From contig VTPC01003716.1 of assembly GCA_011009095.1 (NCBI GenBank), positions 10,600 through 74,599 of the forward strand: 64,000 nucleotides of DNA. The letters run 5' to 3'. The position numbers and the translations under genes were made by a program. The notes beneath the pieces are model-generated. The model saw only the letters and a program-made list of their open reading frames with translations, made no database searches and was not told the origin of the DNA. Positions 34,023 to 45,310 of the stretch are shown piece by piece; within the stretch, counting starts at the first letter, position 1; each line of letters begins with the position of its first letter. The stretch is from Ignelater luminosus. Taxonomy: Eukaryota > Arthropoda > Insecta > Coleoptera > Elateridae.

Positions 34023-35202
34023 TTTGGATCAAAAAAACTTTGGCATATTTTTTGGGTAATGAATGTTACCAGTTTTGAATTTTTTGATTTACTTATTTTA
34101 TTTTAGGGTTCAGCCTGGATTCTTATTTTTTATCATTATAGTCTTTCCATAGAGATAATTCGTAAAAGGAAGATAATGTATTTCTTGAACGACTTTTGAT
34201 GCTCGTAATTTTGAAGAAATTGATGCTCTAGAAGGACAACTCCGACTAAAATGCCTATTGTATATTATGGAAAGTAAACTGTCTTTCGCAGATATGTATG
34301 TGCGGTTTTTGACAGAGTCAACTGTGGCTTCCAATATGGATCTCTGATACTTTTTATAGCTGTTGGTCTACAGCAGCTTAATAGCACTTAATACTTTTAA
34401 CTAATAAGAATATTAAAACAGCAACATATTAGCTGGCATTATTATTACGACCGGCCCTGTAGGTGATTTTGGTATAGTTTGATGGTTCTAGCAATGAGAG
34501 GAAACGATTAATCAAAGGTTGGTATTCAGAAACAGTTATAGTAACTGCCAATGCATAACCAGATATTAGAGGCTTACTCTTAACTAACATTAGACTTTTT
34601 CGGAATATCATTAATAACTTTTGTTAGATCAATTCTATCTAATTCGATTTAGTGCCAGTTCACGCGTTTGTCTGAAGATTTATTTGTACGTCAAATATGG
34701 TAAAGGGAGCTTTATCAAGAGTGTAGAACTAATAAAAATCTTGACATGACAATAGAACGAAATAGGGAAAAGTCTGACTTTAAATAAAAATTTTTGCACT
34801 TAGCAGTTGTAAGTATAATCCTAAGCGTGAAATATTTTATCTGCAATTTCATTTAGATCATAGACAATAAAAAAAAGTTTTTGAGTACTGGGAAGATTGA
34901 GAGCGGTGCTTTGTTCAAAGCTTTTCTCTTCAAGGCATATATTTTGCAGAACTTTCATAATGTTTGAGATTATTCCGTTAAAAAGGCTAAAATCTTCAAA
35001 ACTGGTGTTCAAATTACAATCATAGCAAAACTTTAATTATATAAGAATATAGTCATGTGTCTACTAAACTAACACAAACCTCAGGTTTGACATAGTTGTT
35101 AAGAGAGTTAATCTAAGTCTGCATTTAGCTCACTTGGGAATTAATCTTTGTTTATGACACACCTGAAGAGTATTGTATTGAGAAACTACAGGAATTAACA
35201 CA
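34023..35202. other. AT-rich DNA without supported genes
   Basis: Several minus-strand frames of 60-74 codons are present (34,110-34,334; 34,429-34,611; 34,821-35,012) but carry no motif, splice context or similarity that I can recognise. Confidence 0.4.
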
Positions 35203-35204
35203 TA

Positions 35205-36515
35205 CGAGGTATGTGAGAAAAGTAATGAGACTGATTTCATACTAACCAAAGTTTTTATTTGTTTCAAACAACAATGTTATCCCCTTCAAAGTAGTTCCCT
35301 TGGGTAGCTATACACCGGCGGAGTCGTTGTTCCCACTCTTGGTAGCAGCGCTGGAAGTCTTCAACTGGTATGGCTTCTAACTGGTCGGTCACAGTCTTTT
35401 GAATGTTCTCCAGAGTTCCAAAATGACGTCCTTTTAGAACATGTTTTAATTTCGGGAAAAGGAAAAAGTCACAAGGACTCATATCAGGTGAATAGGGGGG
35501 ATGAAGAACAACAGTAATGCGTTTTGAGGTCAAAAATTCACTGATGGAAATTGCTGTGTGACACGGAGCATTGTCATGATGAAGCATCCACTTGTCTGCA
35601 ATGTCTGGTCTCACACGAATCACTCTTTTCCTGAGCTCTTCAAGGACACTTTTATAAAACACTTTGTTGACAGTTTGTCCTGGTGGAACAAATTATTTGT
35701 GCACGATACCCTTACTGTCAAAAAAACAAATCAGCATGGTCTTGATCTTTGATTTGCTCATTCGACATTTCTTCGGCCGAGGAGATGACGGAGTGTGCCA
35801 CTCTTCGCTTTGCCGCTTTGTTTCAGGATCGTACTCAAATATCCAGGATTCATCACCTGTGGTCATACAATTGAAGAATTCTTGGTCATTGGCAATCCAC
35901 TCAAGAAGATCAACGCACACGTTTTTTCGAATGTTCTTCTGTTCAGTTGTGAGGTTTTTCGGCATCATTTTGGCACAAATCTTTCGCATGTTCAAATTGT
36001 CTGTCAAAATTTGATGCACGGTGAAAGTGTTTAAATTTAACTGTTCACTCATCATCCTTATTGTTAAACGACGGTCTGATCTCACAAGAGTCCTCACACG
36101 TTCAACGTTTTCGTCAGTTTTTGAAGTTGAAGGTCTCCCTGAGCGAGGTTCATCTTCAACGTGTTCTCGGCCGTCCAAAAATGATTTGTGCCAGCGGAAA
36201 ACATGTGCTCTTGATAAGCACTGTTCCCCATAGACCTGTTTCAACTTTTCAAAAGTCACACTCGCGGATTCACCAAGTTTAACACAAAACTTTATTGCAT
36301 GACGTTGCTCTAAATTCCGATGCTCCATTTCTGTAACACACAACAAAAACACAACTGATGGCGCTGTCAAAAATAATGTGTTAGCTGTACGGAGTTGTAA
36401 CTCGGACTGAGGAAGTGGAAGCGATAAACAAACCGGTTTAGCACAGGCCGGTAGACACAACGTTGCCAGATCTACCGCAGTGTTGCCAGTCTCATTACTT
36501 TTCTCACACACCTCG
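35205..36515 (-). mobile_element. Mariner element C, full length
   Basis: A 1311-bp element with 29-bp inverted ends (CGAGGTATGTGAGAAAAGTA at the plus-strand left end; one mismatch to the other end) and TA at 35,203-35,204 and 36,516-36,517. It is the parent-type copy for the deleted element B. The transposase lies on the minus strand and fills most of the element. Confidence 0.97.
35264..36328 (-). pseudogene. Mariner transposase with a single nonsense codon (element C)
   Basis: The start is the ATG at 36,328 before EHRNLEQRHAIKFCVKL; the longer frame to 36,526 runs through the 5' UTR and the inverted repeat and is not used. 1065 nt, 354 residues, normal for mariner. Domains: first helix-turn-helix (about 1-60), linker RSGRPSTSK, second helix-turn-helix (about 75-115), first catalytic Asp at residue 159 (TGDESWIFEYD), second at 252 (LHHDNAPCHTA), third 35 residues later (SPDMSPCDFFLFPKLK), giving the D34D spacing. 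The only lesion is TAA at codon 212 (35,695-35,693), at a position where related mariner proteins have Glu (HKEF); GAA to TAA is one base. After it the same register stays open to the natural stop. Inactive as it stands unless the stop is read through. Confidence 0.95.
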
Positions 36516-36517
36516 TA

Positions 36518-39500
36518 TTCGTGCAATTCATATATCGTAGAAGAGCAAACTAATCAATAGCTTGATCTCAAAAGAAGAATATGGAACAGTTCATTACGCA
36601 ACTTTTTTATTTTTCTATTGATGATCCTGAAAATGTCTTTTTCTTTAGCTGCGATTCTGACTAACCTTAATTTGCTTTGTGTAACTCACAATTACATACA
36701 ATTGGGATTTTTATCATATACCTACCGTTTCAGAAGTTGCTGTACAATAGGAGTAGACAATCTCATATCTCAAAGATCGAACGTCAAAACTAATTTCTTT
36801 AATTAAATTTCCGTTTAAAAGTTAGCTTTTACTGGATAATGCTCTCCATTGTTACACAGCTATGTGATGATTTGGAAAGTCTATGCAGTTCGAAACCGAA
36901 ATGTTATATAACCAATACTTTTCACTTTGATCATGTATCTGCCAATTCTCCTGTTGGTCTGTTAGTATGTCGGAAGGTAGGTTATTGAATTGACTATGTT
37001 AACAAACATGGACTTTCAAAAGAGGCAATAATTTTATCGATTTCCATATAATCTTCTAAAATTTAATTAATAATTAAATTTGTCTTGGCATTTTTATACT
37101 CTTATTTCTTAACTGATCATTGGAATTTACAATCTCATTAGCATGCACTATTCAATAGCCTGTGACCTACATTGATTAATTTATCCTTATTATTAAAAAA
37201 TGCATTTTATAACTTTCTTCTTCATTTTTAACTAATAGGACTTGTTATTTTTGTTTTAGTTTATGTTAGTTTACCTTTTATTGAATATTTAATTGCTAAA
37301 GTATCAAAGGTTTCTACAATCTTTTAAAAGTCTCTTTTACGTCATTGGCGATGGAGAAAAAACATATTTTTATAAAGTATGTTCCAGGAACTTGAACAAA
37401 TGTAACCTTGATATTTCTGGAGCATTTTAATTGTGAAACGAGAATACGATCATTGCAATTTCTCTGATGATGTGCAAATAAGTGGTCGACCAGTCGTCCC
37501 AACCGACATTATTAATAGGGAGAAAAAAATGCGATCAAGAAGAAGGCGCCTTTTTATAAAGAGTATAATATAAATTACATTCCATCAACAAAACGTCACT
37601 ACTTTTTAATCTGGATTTCCTATTAACACACTTTTTAGAGTAGTTACTGTCTGTTCAACGTGAACTCATTGAGAAGGCGCCAGTTGGTGCTTCTTCATGT
37701 TACCGTTATTAATATTTTCCATATTTCAACAGTTTTCTATACATTTTCATATTTCAATTAAAATAGATGAGCTAGAACTATTCAGAAAATAAAATTGTTT
37801 TATATAACTCTGCTGCTCTTCATGATCCGCTTACAACTTTATTTAGCGGTCTCGAACACCGGTTTGGTCCAATATTTATATATATGTATACATGCATTCT
37901 GGTTTGCAATCTCCGTGTCCTTGAGAAGGTTACTGCCTTGTCCCAACCTCTGCTACGTAAGACTCTTATAAATCACATTGCAATATCGACGCCTCCGGTT
38001 TACCTTTGCAGTTTTGCACAGGCCACAACCAGATCTGCAATTTTAAATAGCTCATTTTATATTTCCCTATCGTTTTATTGGCGATATTATACCGGGGTTT
38101 ATAAGTGAGGTCAAAAAACCATAATCTATCAATATTTACATTCTTTTGTTATCTTAATGGTTTTAGATTTTTCTAAAAATATTATTTGCGTTTATTTTTA
38201 AATACAACTATGCATTTTGAAAAATCACCATTGTTAATATAAACAGTTGTAGGTGGATTGAGACAAATTGATTTTTTTGTCTTATACCTATTGTTAAAAA
38301 CATTTTTAGGTTTTTGTAATGTTTGAATAATAAATAGGAAGATTAAATCTAATTTGATGTACCTTTATGTAAAACAAGTTTTAGGAGAAAAGGCAAATAC
38401 ATAAATAAAGACTTTATACAAATTCTGTTTATTGTTACTTTGTTAGATGAATGAGAGCAAATTGGATGAACAAGATCAATGACCTCTAATACTTTGGAAT
38501 TTCCAAATCGATTAAGGTAATTTTCCATTGCATAATGCAGTGGTTTTGTAATAAAGTTTAAGAAAATGAGAAATAATAGAAATTCGATTAAGTAATAAAA
38601 AGGAAATCGAAGGTAGCAAAATTACCAAAAAATTAGTCTTGCAATATTTCTTATTTATAAATATCTCTCAACAGACACCTCTGTATTAAAGAACACTTTT
38701 CCAAGTCCCAAAACGTTGATTCATGAGTTTTTACCTCTTTGTACCTCTGACTGCAGACATTGTCCGTAATGGAGAGGTTTCACCGTACAATAATTGTTTC
38801 GTTCTCATACCATACAAGATGAGCATTTAATCAAGAACAGCTCCAAGAAACTAGCTTTAAAATCCCACTTATTAACGGAATTTAATGTTACTAAATTTAC
38901 TTAAAAGTTTTAGAATTTTCTTTGTAGGAACCCTCATTGGATTACATGTACTTTAATAGGAAAATCTAAAGAGCTTGTAAGAATGACCAGCACTTTAGAG
39001 GGTGCTGATAGGAGAAAGAATTCAATTAAAAATCTTACCAAAGTTACTAATCGGCTTATCGCCGCAAGAGTGTGTTAAACTCAATTAAAGTTTTAAAATC
39101 ACAAATTTAAAGAAGTCTTTTTCCCTTCTCTTAACTTGCGGGTCAAGTTTTCTCTCTTATAGCAAAAACTATATCTTTCAATGGAAACAACAAATATAAA
39201 ATTTGATATAAGCAATCCGTTTGACATGCATCATAAAGAAGGAATTTACTACTTGAACGTATTAGTCTTCTTAAATCTATTAGCTCGTTTAAAGGTCATC
39301 AGAGTTAGATAGAATTCAAATGTTCAATTGGACTATTTTATTAGTAATAATTTCCTGAAAAATTAACATCGTATTCTAGACAGAAGACAGACTTGTAAAG
39401 AAAAGATTTATCTGCCTGCAGTTTGCAGCATTAAAAATTCACATTTCAAACATTCATATCGACGAATTTTTTGTTTTTTTTTGTCAGAAAAGAATAAAAG

Positions 39501-39879
39501 TTCAGTTTTCTTCTTTTACTATCGTCCTTGTATTGCTTCTAGTTTTCTTCTGGAAGAGAGACCATATATTTGCAGTAAGTAGGTAACTAGAAAGTTAAGG
39601 TTGGTTTTAAAACCAAGTGGCAGTAATCACAGAAATTTCGAAACCTTGCAAACAGGTCTTCTTAGGCCCTTTTTATTAATTCATTGGCGCTCGCTATTCT
39701 TTCATAACATCTACTGTCACTTACAAAAGCCTTTTGACTAATGTGTCAGACTCTTATATTAAAGTGAGAATATCGTCCCAAACACGTTGCTTTGACAGGT
39801 CTTGAACTCTAACCTCGAGTATCAAATTCTTCTCAGAGTGCAATGGCTAGGACACCTATTTACAAATTTTTCATTTCTC
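36518..39879. other. AT-rich DNA without supported genes
   Basis: Only scattered frames of 60-75 codons with no recognisable motif. The sequence around 37,880-38,110 is slightly less A/T-rich (a 74-codon plus-strand frame) but unidentified. Confidence 0.4.
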
Positions 39880-42250
39880 AGCTTCTCCATTAACCAGTTT
39901 AGCTTAGACAAGTTTTTAAGCTCGATAATATGATCTTTAGCCAAATGCTACCTATTCATATTGTCTTTTATGCCTCGCAAGCAAACACAGTTAAAGCTGA
40001 CATGATCTTACTGTTTCTAAATCCCAATAAAAGTGTTTCAGTTTTATTTAGACAGCTGTCTACCTTTGCGTTTATCAAGTTTATCAGTCTTCTCGTTGCT
40101 GTGGATTCCACTATGACTGAGAACTCAGATGAGACGGGCTTTCTCTTTTTCGCAAACTTCTAAAGAAAAGTATTTTTCCTTCTGGCTAAACAGATTGCTT
40201 TTAGTGTCGTGTAATTAACGAAACAAATGTAAATTTGCCGCGTTACTGATAAAATGATAAAAGCCTAGAGCGCGGTATGCTTTCCCAAGGCAAAGCTTTC
40301 CTGTGCATTTGGGTTTTCGAGAAATATGTGTCTGTCTTTCTAACATAGCCCTCTTGTTAAAACAAACTACCGTGTCTTATTGGAAGTCTATCTGTACATT
40401 TTTCTACTATTTTCTCGTTGAGAGCAAACTTTATACAGTCCTTTGCCGATAATGGTATTTCCCTTTTTTTCTTTCAAAATCATGAAACCCATATCGCATT
40501 CTGAGATATGTCCCTATGGCGATTTTTTTTATCTGAGTAACAAGTTCTAGTAGCCGTTATAGAACTTCGAGTGCCGTTGTGGCTCTTGTTATAGCCAGAT
40601 AGATCACTTGTTGAACCTTGGTTAGTTTTACACTTAGTTATCAGACTACTGAGCCATACTACATTCTTGGTTTGATAATAATGACTGTTGATTACATAAA
40701 TGGGAACCCTGTTTGGGTTTTCAAATCATCTCGACAATCAATATCTGTTCATCTGAAAATGAATCTTTCTTCTTTTAAGAAATGGGCATTAGAAAATGCA
40801 AGCAAATAACTCATTACCTGAAGCATCCACGTCTGGGCATCCCAATCGCTTCAACCACTCTGTCTTGATCTTTTGCATATTGCAGAACAGCTTGAGATTT
40901 TCTCACTTTATAAAAAGCACTGCCTAGTTACTTCAATCTCTAGCCGCGAGGATTATTGTTAGAAAAGATTATGAGGCATGGGAAACTTGTACTCTTGAAA
41001 TACAAAACAAAGAAGGTCATAAGCAATTTCTCAACTCTTCATTTTCCTCGCAATATGCTCACACCTCGTCGATGCCACGGCGTAAATGCTTTGATTGGAT
41101 TTGATGTATCTGGACCAGACTTTTCTGGATAATATGCTTTGTAGGTTACTCGATCTGATTTTTAAAAGAACCTACTTTTGTTTATTAAACTCGACCATAT
41201 TATCTTTAGCTGATTTCCATAAAGGGTTTCCTTCGCTTCACCTGCCTTCTTATTGTAGTGGATCCCATTGTGCCCGAGAATCCGCAATGATGAGCAAAAC
41301 AAGCAAGCCTGTCCAAAGCTTCTGCGAGTTCTGTTGGAAATCTACCTGACCATTCTCCCACTCATTTCCTAACTAAGATTGTGAAAAACTAGTTTATATG
41401 CATTTGGTCTTTTGCCTTGATTGTTCTGTAGGTGAATAATGGAATTTCCTTTTCCTACAACAGGGGTATTCTGGCACGTACTATGTTTAAATCTCTATAA
41501 TCCTTCATCTCACATTTTGAAGTAAGCCGCCATGGACTTCTGATTTATTCAACAATTGATTCCTGCTAGCCCTAATACGACTTCGAGTGCGGCTGTGGAT
41601 ATTGTTCTAACCACCGGGGTATGTCCAAACTGGCAATCATTAAACTTTGGCATTCTTTGGTGTTGTGTACTATACTTGACAGCAGATCACTAACGAGTCC
41701 TACTATACTCTTGTTTTGGTAATGCCTAAGTAATATCGTACACCGTGGATTTCCTTACGCCTTTTGTTTTCTTTCTTCCATTCTCCTCACACATCTTTCA
41801 GTATTCCTAGGCTACTTGCATTCGATCGTACAAGACGTTCAGAAACTGACCGGTGATCAATATCAGACAGGCAGCTACTTTGAGGGAAACTTCCTGTTAT
41901 CCATATGTCTTCCTGGCAGTCTGCTAAGCCTTGAAGTTTCTTCCTTCTAATTTTGATCTTATCCAGTTGACACCCTTGACTTACAGAGGTTGGCAGATTG
42001 TAGCCGTCCAGGCCTTAATAAATGCTCGTTCGCTGTCAAAGAACACTAAGGGGTCAATTTTCCTCTTTCAAATTTGATCACTAAGACGTAGAGCGCTGTT
42101 TCTATCGGTCTGTCAAGTCGGTAAGCGTGCTGATTTTAGTAAGAGGGATTTGAAATAAAAGTACTTTTCAGCAGATATATGTCAACTACCCATTCCAAAA
42201 ATTTAGAGGTAGGATTTTAGATGAACCAGGTAGATGAACTCGGGTATAGT
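39880..42250. repeat. Two diverged members of an unidentified repeat family
   Basis: The blocks at about 39,880-40,620 and 41,095-41,640 share several anchors in the same order: CTCGATAATATGATCTTTAG (39,922) with CTCGACCATATTATCTTTAG (41,190); GTGGATTCCACTATGACTGA (40,101) with GTGGATCCCATTGTGCCCGA (41,258); and ACTTCGAGTGCCGTTGTGG (40,564) with ACTTCGAGTGCGGCTGTGG (41,580). Pieces of minus-strand translation around 42,020-42,080 (ERAFIKAWTATIC) hint at a LINE reverse transcriptase (EKAFD region), but the evidence is thin. Both copies are full of stops. Part of a third copy lies near 48.0 kb. Confidence 0.45.
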
Positions 42251-43747
42251 GGTAGAATATTTTTTGTTGCTTATATTTGCCGTGTTAATTTTTTGACTTG
42301 CAACGAGGTGTCAGTAAATATTTTTCGGTTGATCTTACAAGGCTAGAACTCGATACGTTTAAATTATGAGCAACCATTCACTCAATCCAATCAATAGTGC
42401 TGCCTATTAAAGGTAACGCTGACTTTAATTCAGAAGAAAATTGAGAGGTGCGCTAACCATAAGGTTACAGAACACAAACTACGTTCGTATTCTACTGATT
42501 GTCCCTGTATATTATGTAAAACTTTCTTTTCAATATGAAGTAAATAAAAAAAAAATTGAGTTTTTTTGATTTTGCTTTAAGAGTTATTTAGAGAGGAAAT
42601 TGTAAAAAGAATGATATTCATTTTTTATCTACTTGTTCTAATAAAAAATTCAAAATTAACATTCTACTATTCATTGATCCAAAATCTGCACATGTACTCA
42701 AATGAGTAAATTTCCAAAAACCATCTGTTTTCAGCAACCTGAAAAAAATAATAAAAATCGATTCTGTTTGAAATCTTGATAGAAACAACACAAGAAATAT
42801 ATTTTCGTCTAAGAGGATAGTTTGAAAAGTTAACCATGCACATAAAGACGTAGCTTAAGTACATTTATCTTAACCTTGTAGAAGAGATGTTACAAATATC
42901 CGTAACCCAGAACTAAATGTATCGCGCCCACTTAATGCCATTACATGCTATAACTCAGAAATACAATTCTTCCGGTATTATTTTATGGTTACTCGCTGGA
43001 TTGGAACATGAGTTAATTACTGATCTGGCAACCTTCAATTAATCCTAATGCATGATGATTCTCAAGTTCACATAATCATAGTCGCTGTTTTATCTGGACA
43101 ATGACTTTTTAATAGAAACAAAGCCGATTATAGAAATGGTTTATTATAAACATTTTAAAGAATTTTTTTGAGCCACTTAACACGTTTACAATTATTAATG
43201 ATGTCATTATTTCGACATCTTTTTTTATTCCCTGTAATGTAAGCAAACATTCACACCTGGCAAAACCTTTTTTTCTCAAATTTCTCAGGTAGATAATTAT
43301 TATACAGCCACGACACGAATAGTAATAGAAGAAAGTTTGTAGTAACCGAGAAACATAGGAAATTTATTAAAGTTTGCTGAACCAAATTTTCGATGCGATA
43401 ATTGATGAAAACATTAAATATTAATATTTACGGTTTATTATTACAATTTTGACAACTTTTACTGTGTGTGTGTCTAATTAGCATGACGAAAAAGTAGGTT
43501 TTTAATAATTCATCTGAATTTTTATAATTTGCTTGCCAATTTGTTTATATTTTAAATCATATTTCTGCAATAAATAAAAAATTAGGAAATTTAGTTTGAA
43601 GTGTTACATTTTAACGTTGGTATGAATTTCCTTAGACCTTGATTTTGGTTCATTTTTTGTTTATAGTGTAAAATATGATGTAATAATCTACTAATATGTA
43701 GTCTTTCTAGTTTTCAGCTTACCTAGAAACCGTGAGAAACAAAAATA
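42251..43747. other. AT-rich DNA without features
   Basis: No frame, RNA or repeat that I can support between the repeat family and the piggyBac-like element. Confidence 0.45.
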
Positions 43748-43751
43748 TTAA

Positions 43752-45092
43752 CACGTTGAAGGGCAGTAGGAAAACTCAAAATGTTCAAAAAAAGCTTTTT
43801 TGAGCAATTTCGGTCATAAAAAACCGTTTTAATAATCTCCGATTCTCTATAAATATGAAACAACCTTATTTTGAGTATTTTTGAGGGGATTGAAATTTGA
43901 CACCAATAGACGTCCTGTCATTTTTTAAATGAATTTTTTCATAGATACCGTCCAATACGTTTAACTCCAAACAGCGCAAAACCCTAAAAATCAATTCAAA
44001 CCTTCTTGCAGACATAACAAAAGGGAATATCGAGTGACAATAAAGCACATCTTTATATGAAAAATAACGGCGCATACTGCTAGTTGAAACTTGGCCTTGA
44101 AGCAAACACAGCCCAAAAAAAGCTTTTATTTCTTTCGTCGTAATTGGTCGAAAACTTACAGATCGGCTATGTCTTGTTTTTGGCCTGTTCGTAGTGACTG
44201 TCCATAATTCTTTGAGCATTACAAACAGTACAAAATTTCTTTTGGTGTGGCATTTGCTTCAATATCTATTTTGCGTCCAACACTGGTATTGTCAAATCCG
44301 AGACGCTGTTGTAGTTTTCCATGAAGATTCAGATTTTTCCATAATACCGTTTAGATAGTCACCTTCCTCTTGTTCTTCAGATGAGTAGCTGCTTTGTAAT
44401 CCTTCTGGCTCTTTAGGCAACTCACTGCTACTGGCATCTGAATCTGTCAGATCCATATTCATCGTCACTGTCATGGTATGGATCTTCCTCTTCATCGGTA
44501 AACACCTCGTCAAACATTTGGCTCAACCGTATTGCCTCCCGTTCGTAAGGATTATTAGCACTCATCTAAAAAGAATGAAACTAATAAGTTGAGAATCTAT
44601 ACTAAACAATCTTTGAGACTTGGAACATATTTCGAAAACCTATAACATAACCTTACTAAAAAAGTAAACAGATACTTACTTTTCGATAAGAACTACGTTA
44701 CAATAAAAAACTGTGTAGCACGTGGTGTTTTCCTGCATAAAAAGAGCACATCAGAGCGCGAACGTGATCACTGTGACACCAAAAGTGCAACTAAATGCAT
44801 TTTTATGAAGCGTACGACGTTGATCGGCGTCGTGTAGAAATTGGACGGGGCAGGTCAAAGACATAAAAGGTTAGAATGCAAACCGCTTAACTCGTAAAAG
44901 AACGACACTACTCTAATATAAATCGTGCTAGTTGTGGCAGTAATCATGCATCTTAAACATTACATATAGGAAATGGGACGTTGATAGATGTTCTGCCCTT
45001 TTTTTACAATATAACTTTGGACGCTGTAAAATGTTCTGTCATAACGAGCACGCCACAATGGACGCCGTACGACGTTAGTGTCCTTCAAAGTG
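43752..45092 (-). mobile_element. PiggyBac-like element with TTAA flanks, internally deleted
   Basis: A 1341-bp element flanked by TTAA on both sides (43,748-43,751 and 45,093-45,096), the target duplication of piggyBac transposons. The ends are inverted: CACGTTGAAGGGCAGTA on the left and CACTTTGAAGGACACTA read inward from the right, 14 of 17 matching. Near the right end CGTACGACGTT occurs twice (about 44,811 and 45,068), once as part of an ACGACG...CGTCGT inverted pair, like the subterminal repeats of the family. It encodes only the beginning of a transposase, so it is a deletion derivative. Confidence 0.85.
43866..44565 (-). pseudogene. PiggyBac-like transposase remnant
   Basis: The ATG at 44,565 opens an acidic N-terminus (SQMFDEVFTDEEEDPYHD) typical of piggyBac transposases. 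A frameshift near 44,455 moves the acidic Ser/Glu region into the frame 44,292-44,513 (DSDASSSELPKE). After further breaks, the frame 43,866-44,219 gives FRPITTKEIKAFFGLCLLQG, then YFSYKDVLYCHSIFPFVMS and RFELIFRVLR, the first conserved block of the transposase domain. The catalytic Asp residues and the C-terminal Cys-rich zinc-binding domain are missing. This copy is clearly different from the piggyBac remnant at 5.3-5.8 kb (ETNRYA-type block, different spacing). Confidence 0.82.
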
Positions 45093-45265
45093 TTAATGTT
45101 TGATAATGTAATGTAATAATAATGAAAGAACACTAAATAACTAAATATTTAGTTTATAATTGCAGATTTAAGAAATGCATTTATAAAATGATTTTATTCA
45201 AGAAACACTTAAAACATTCAGGCCTCTGTTACACAAGCGCATAGCCGTCTTTTATTTTGTGGCAT

Positions 45266-45310
45266 TAAACGCGTCGGCATAGCAAAGGTAATGGGAGCTC
45301 GTTGGTAAGA
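45266..45310 (+). repeat. Short dispersed repeat, copy 2
   Basis: Partner of 19,465-19,510 (AAACGCGTCGGCATAGCAAA core). It lies 170 bp outside the right end of the piggyBac-like element, so it is not part of that element. Confidence 0.5.

Noticed and set aside
35558-36282. Plus-strand frames of 64-116 codons inside mariner C
   Set aside because: They are antisense shadows of the transposase, which has clear motifs on the minus strand.
36329-36526. Upstream extension of the mariner C transposase frame to 36,526
   Set aside because: It translates the inverted repeat and 5' UTR and extends outside the element; the ATG at 36,328 matches the start of related mariner transposases.
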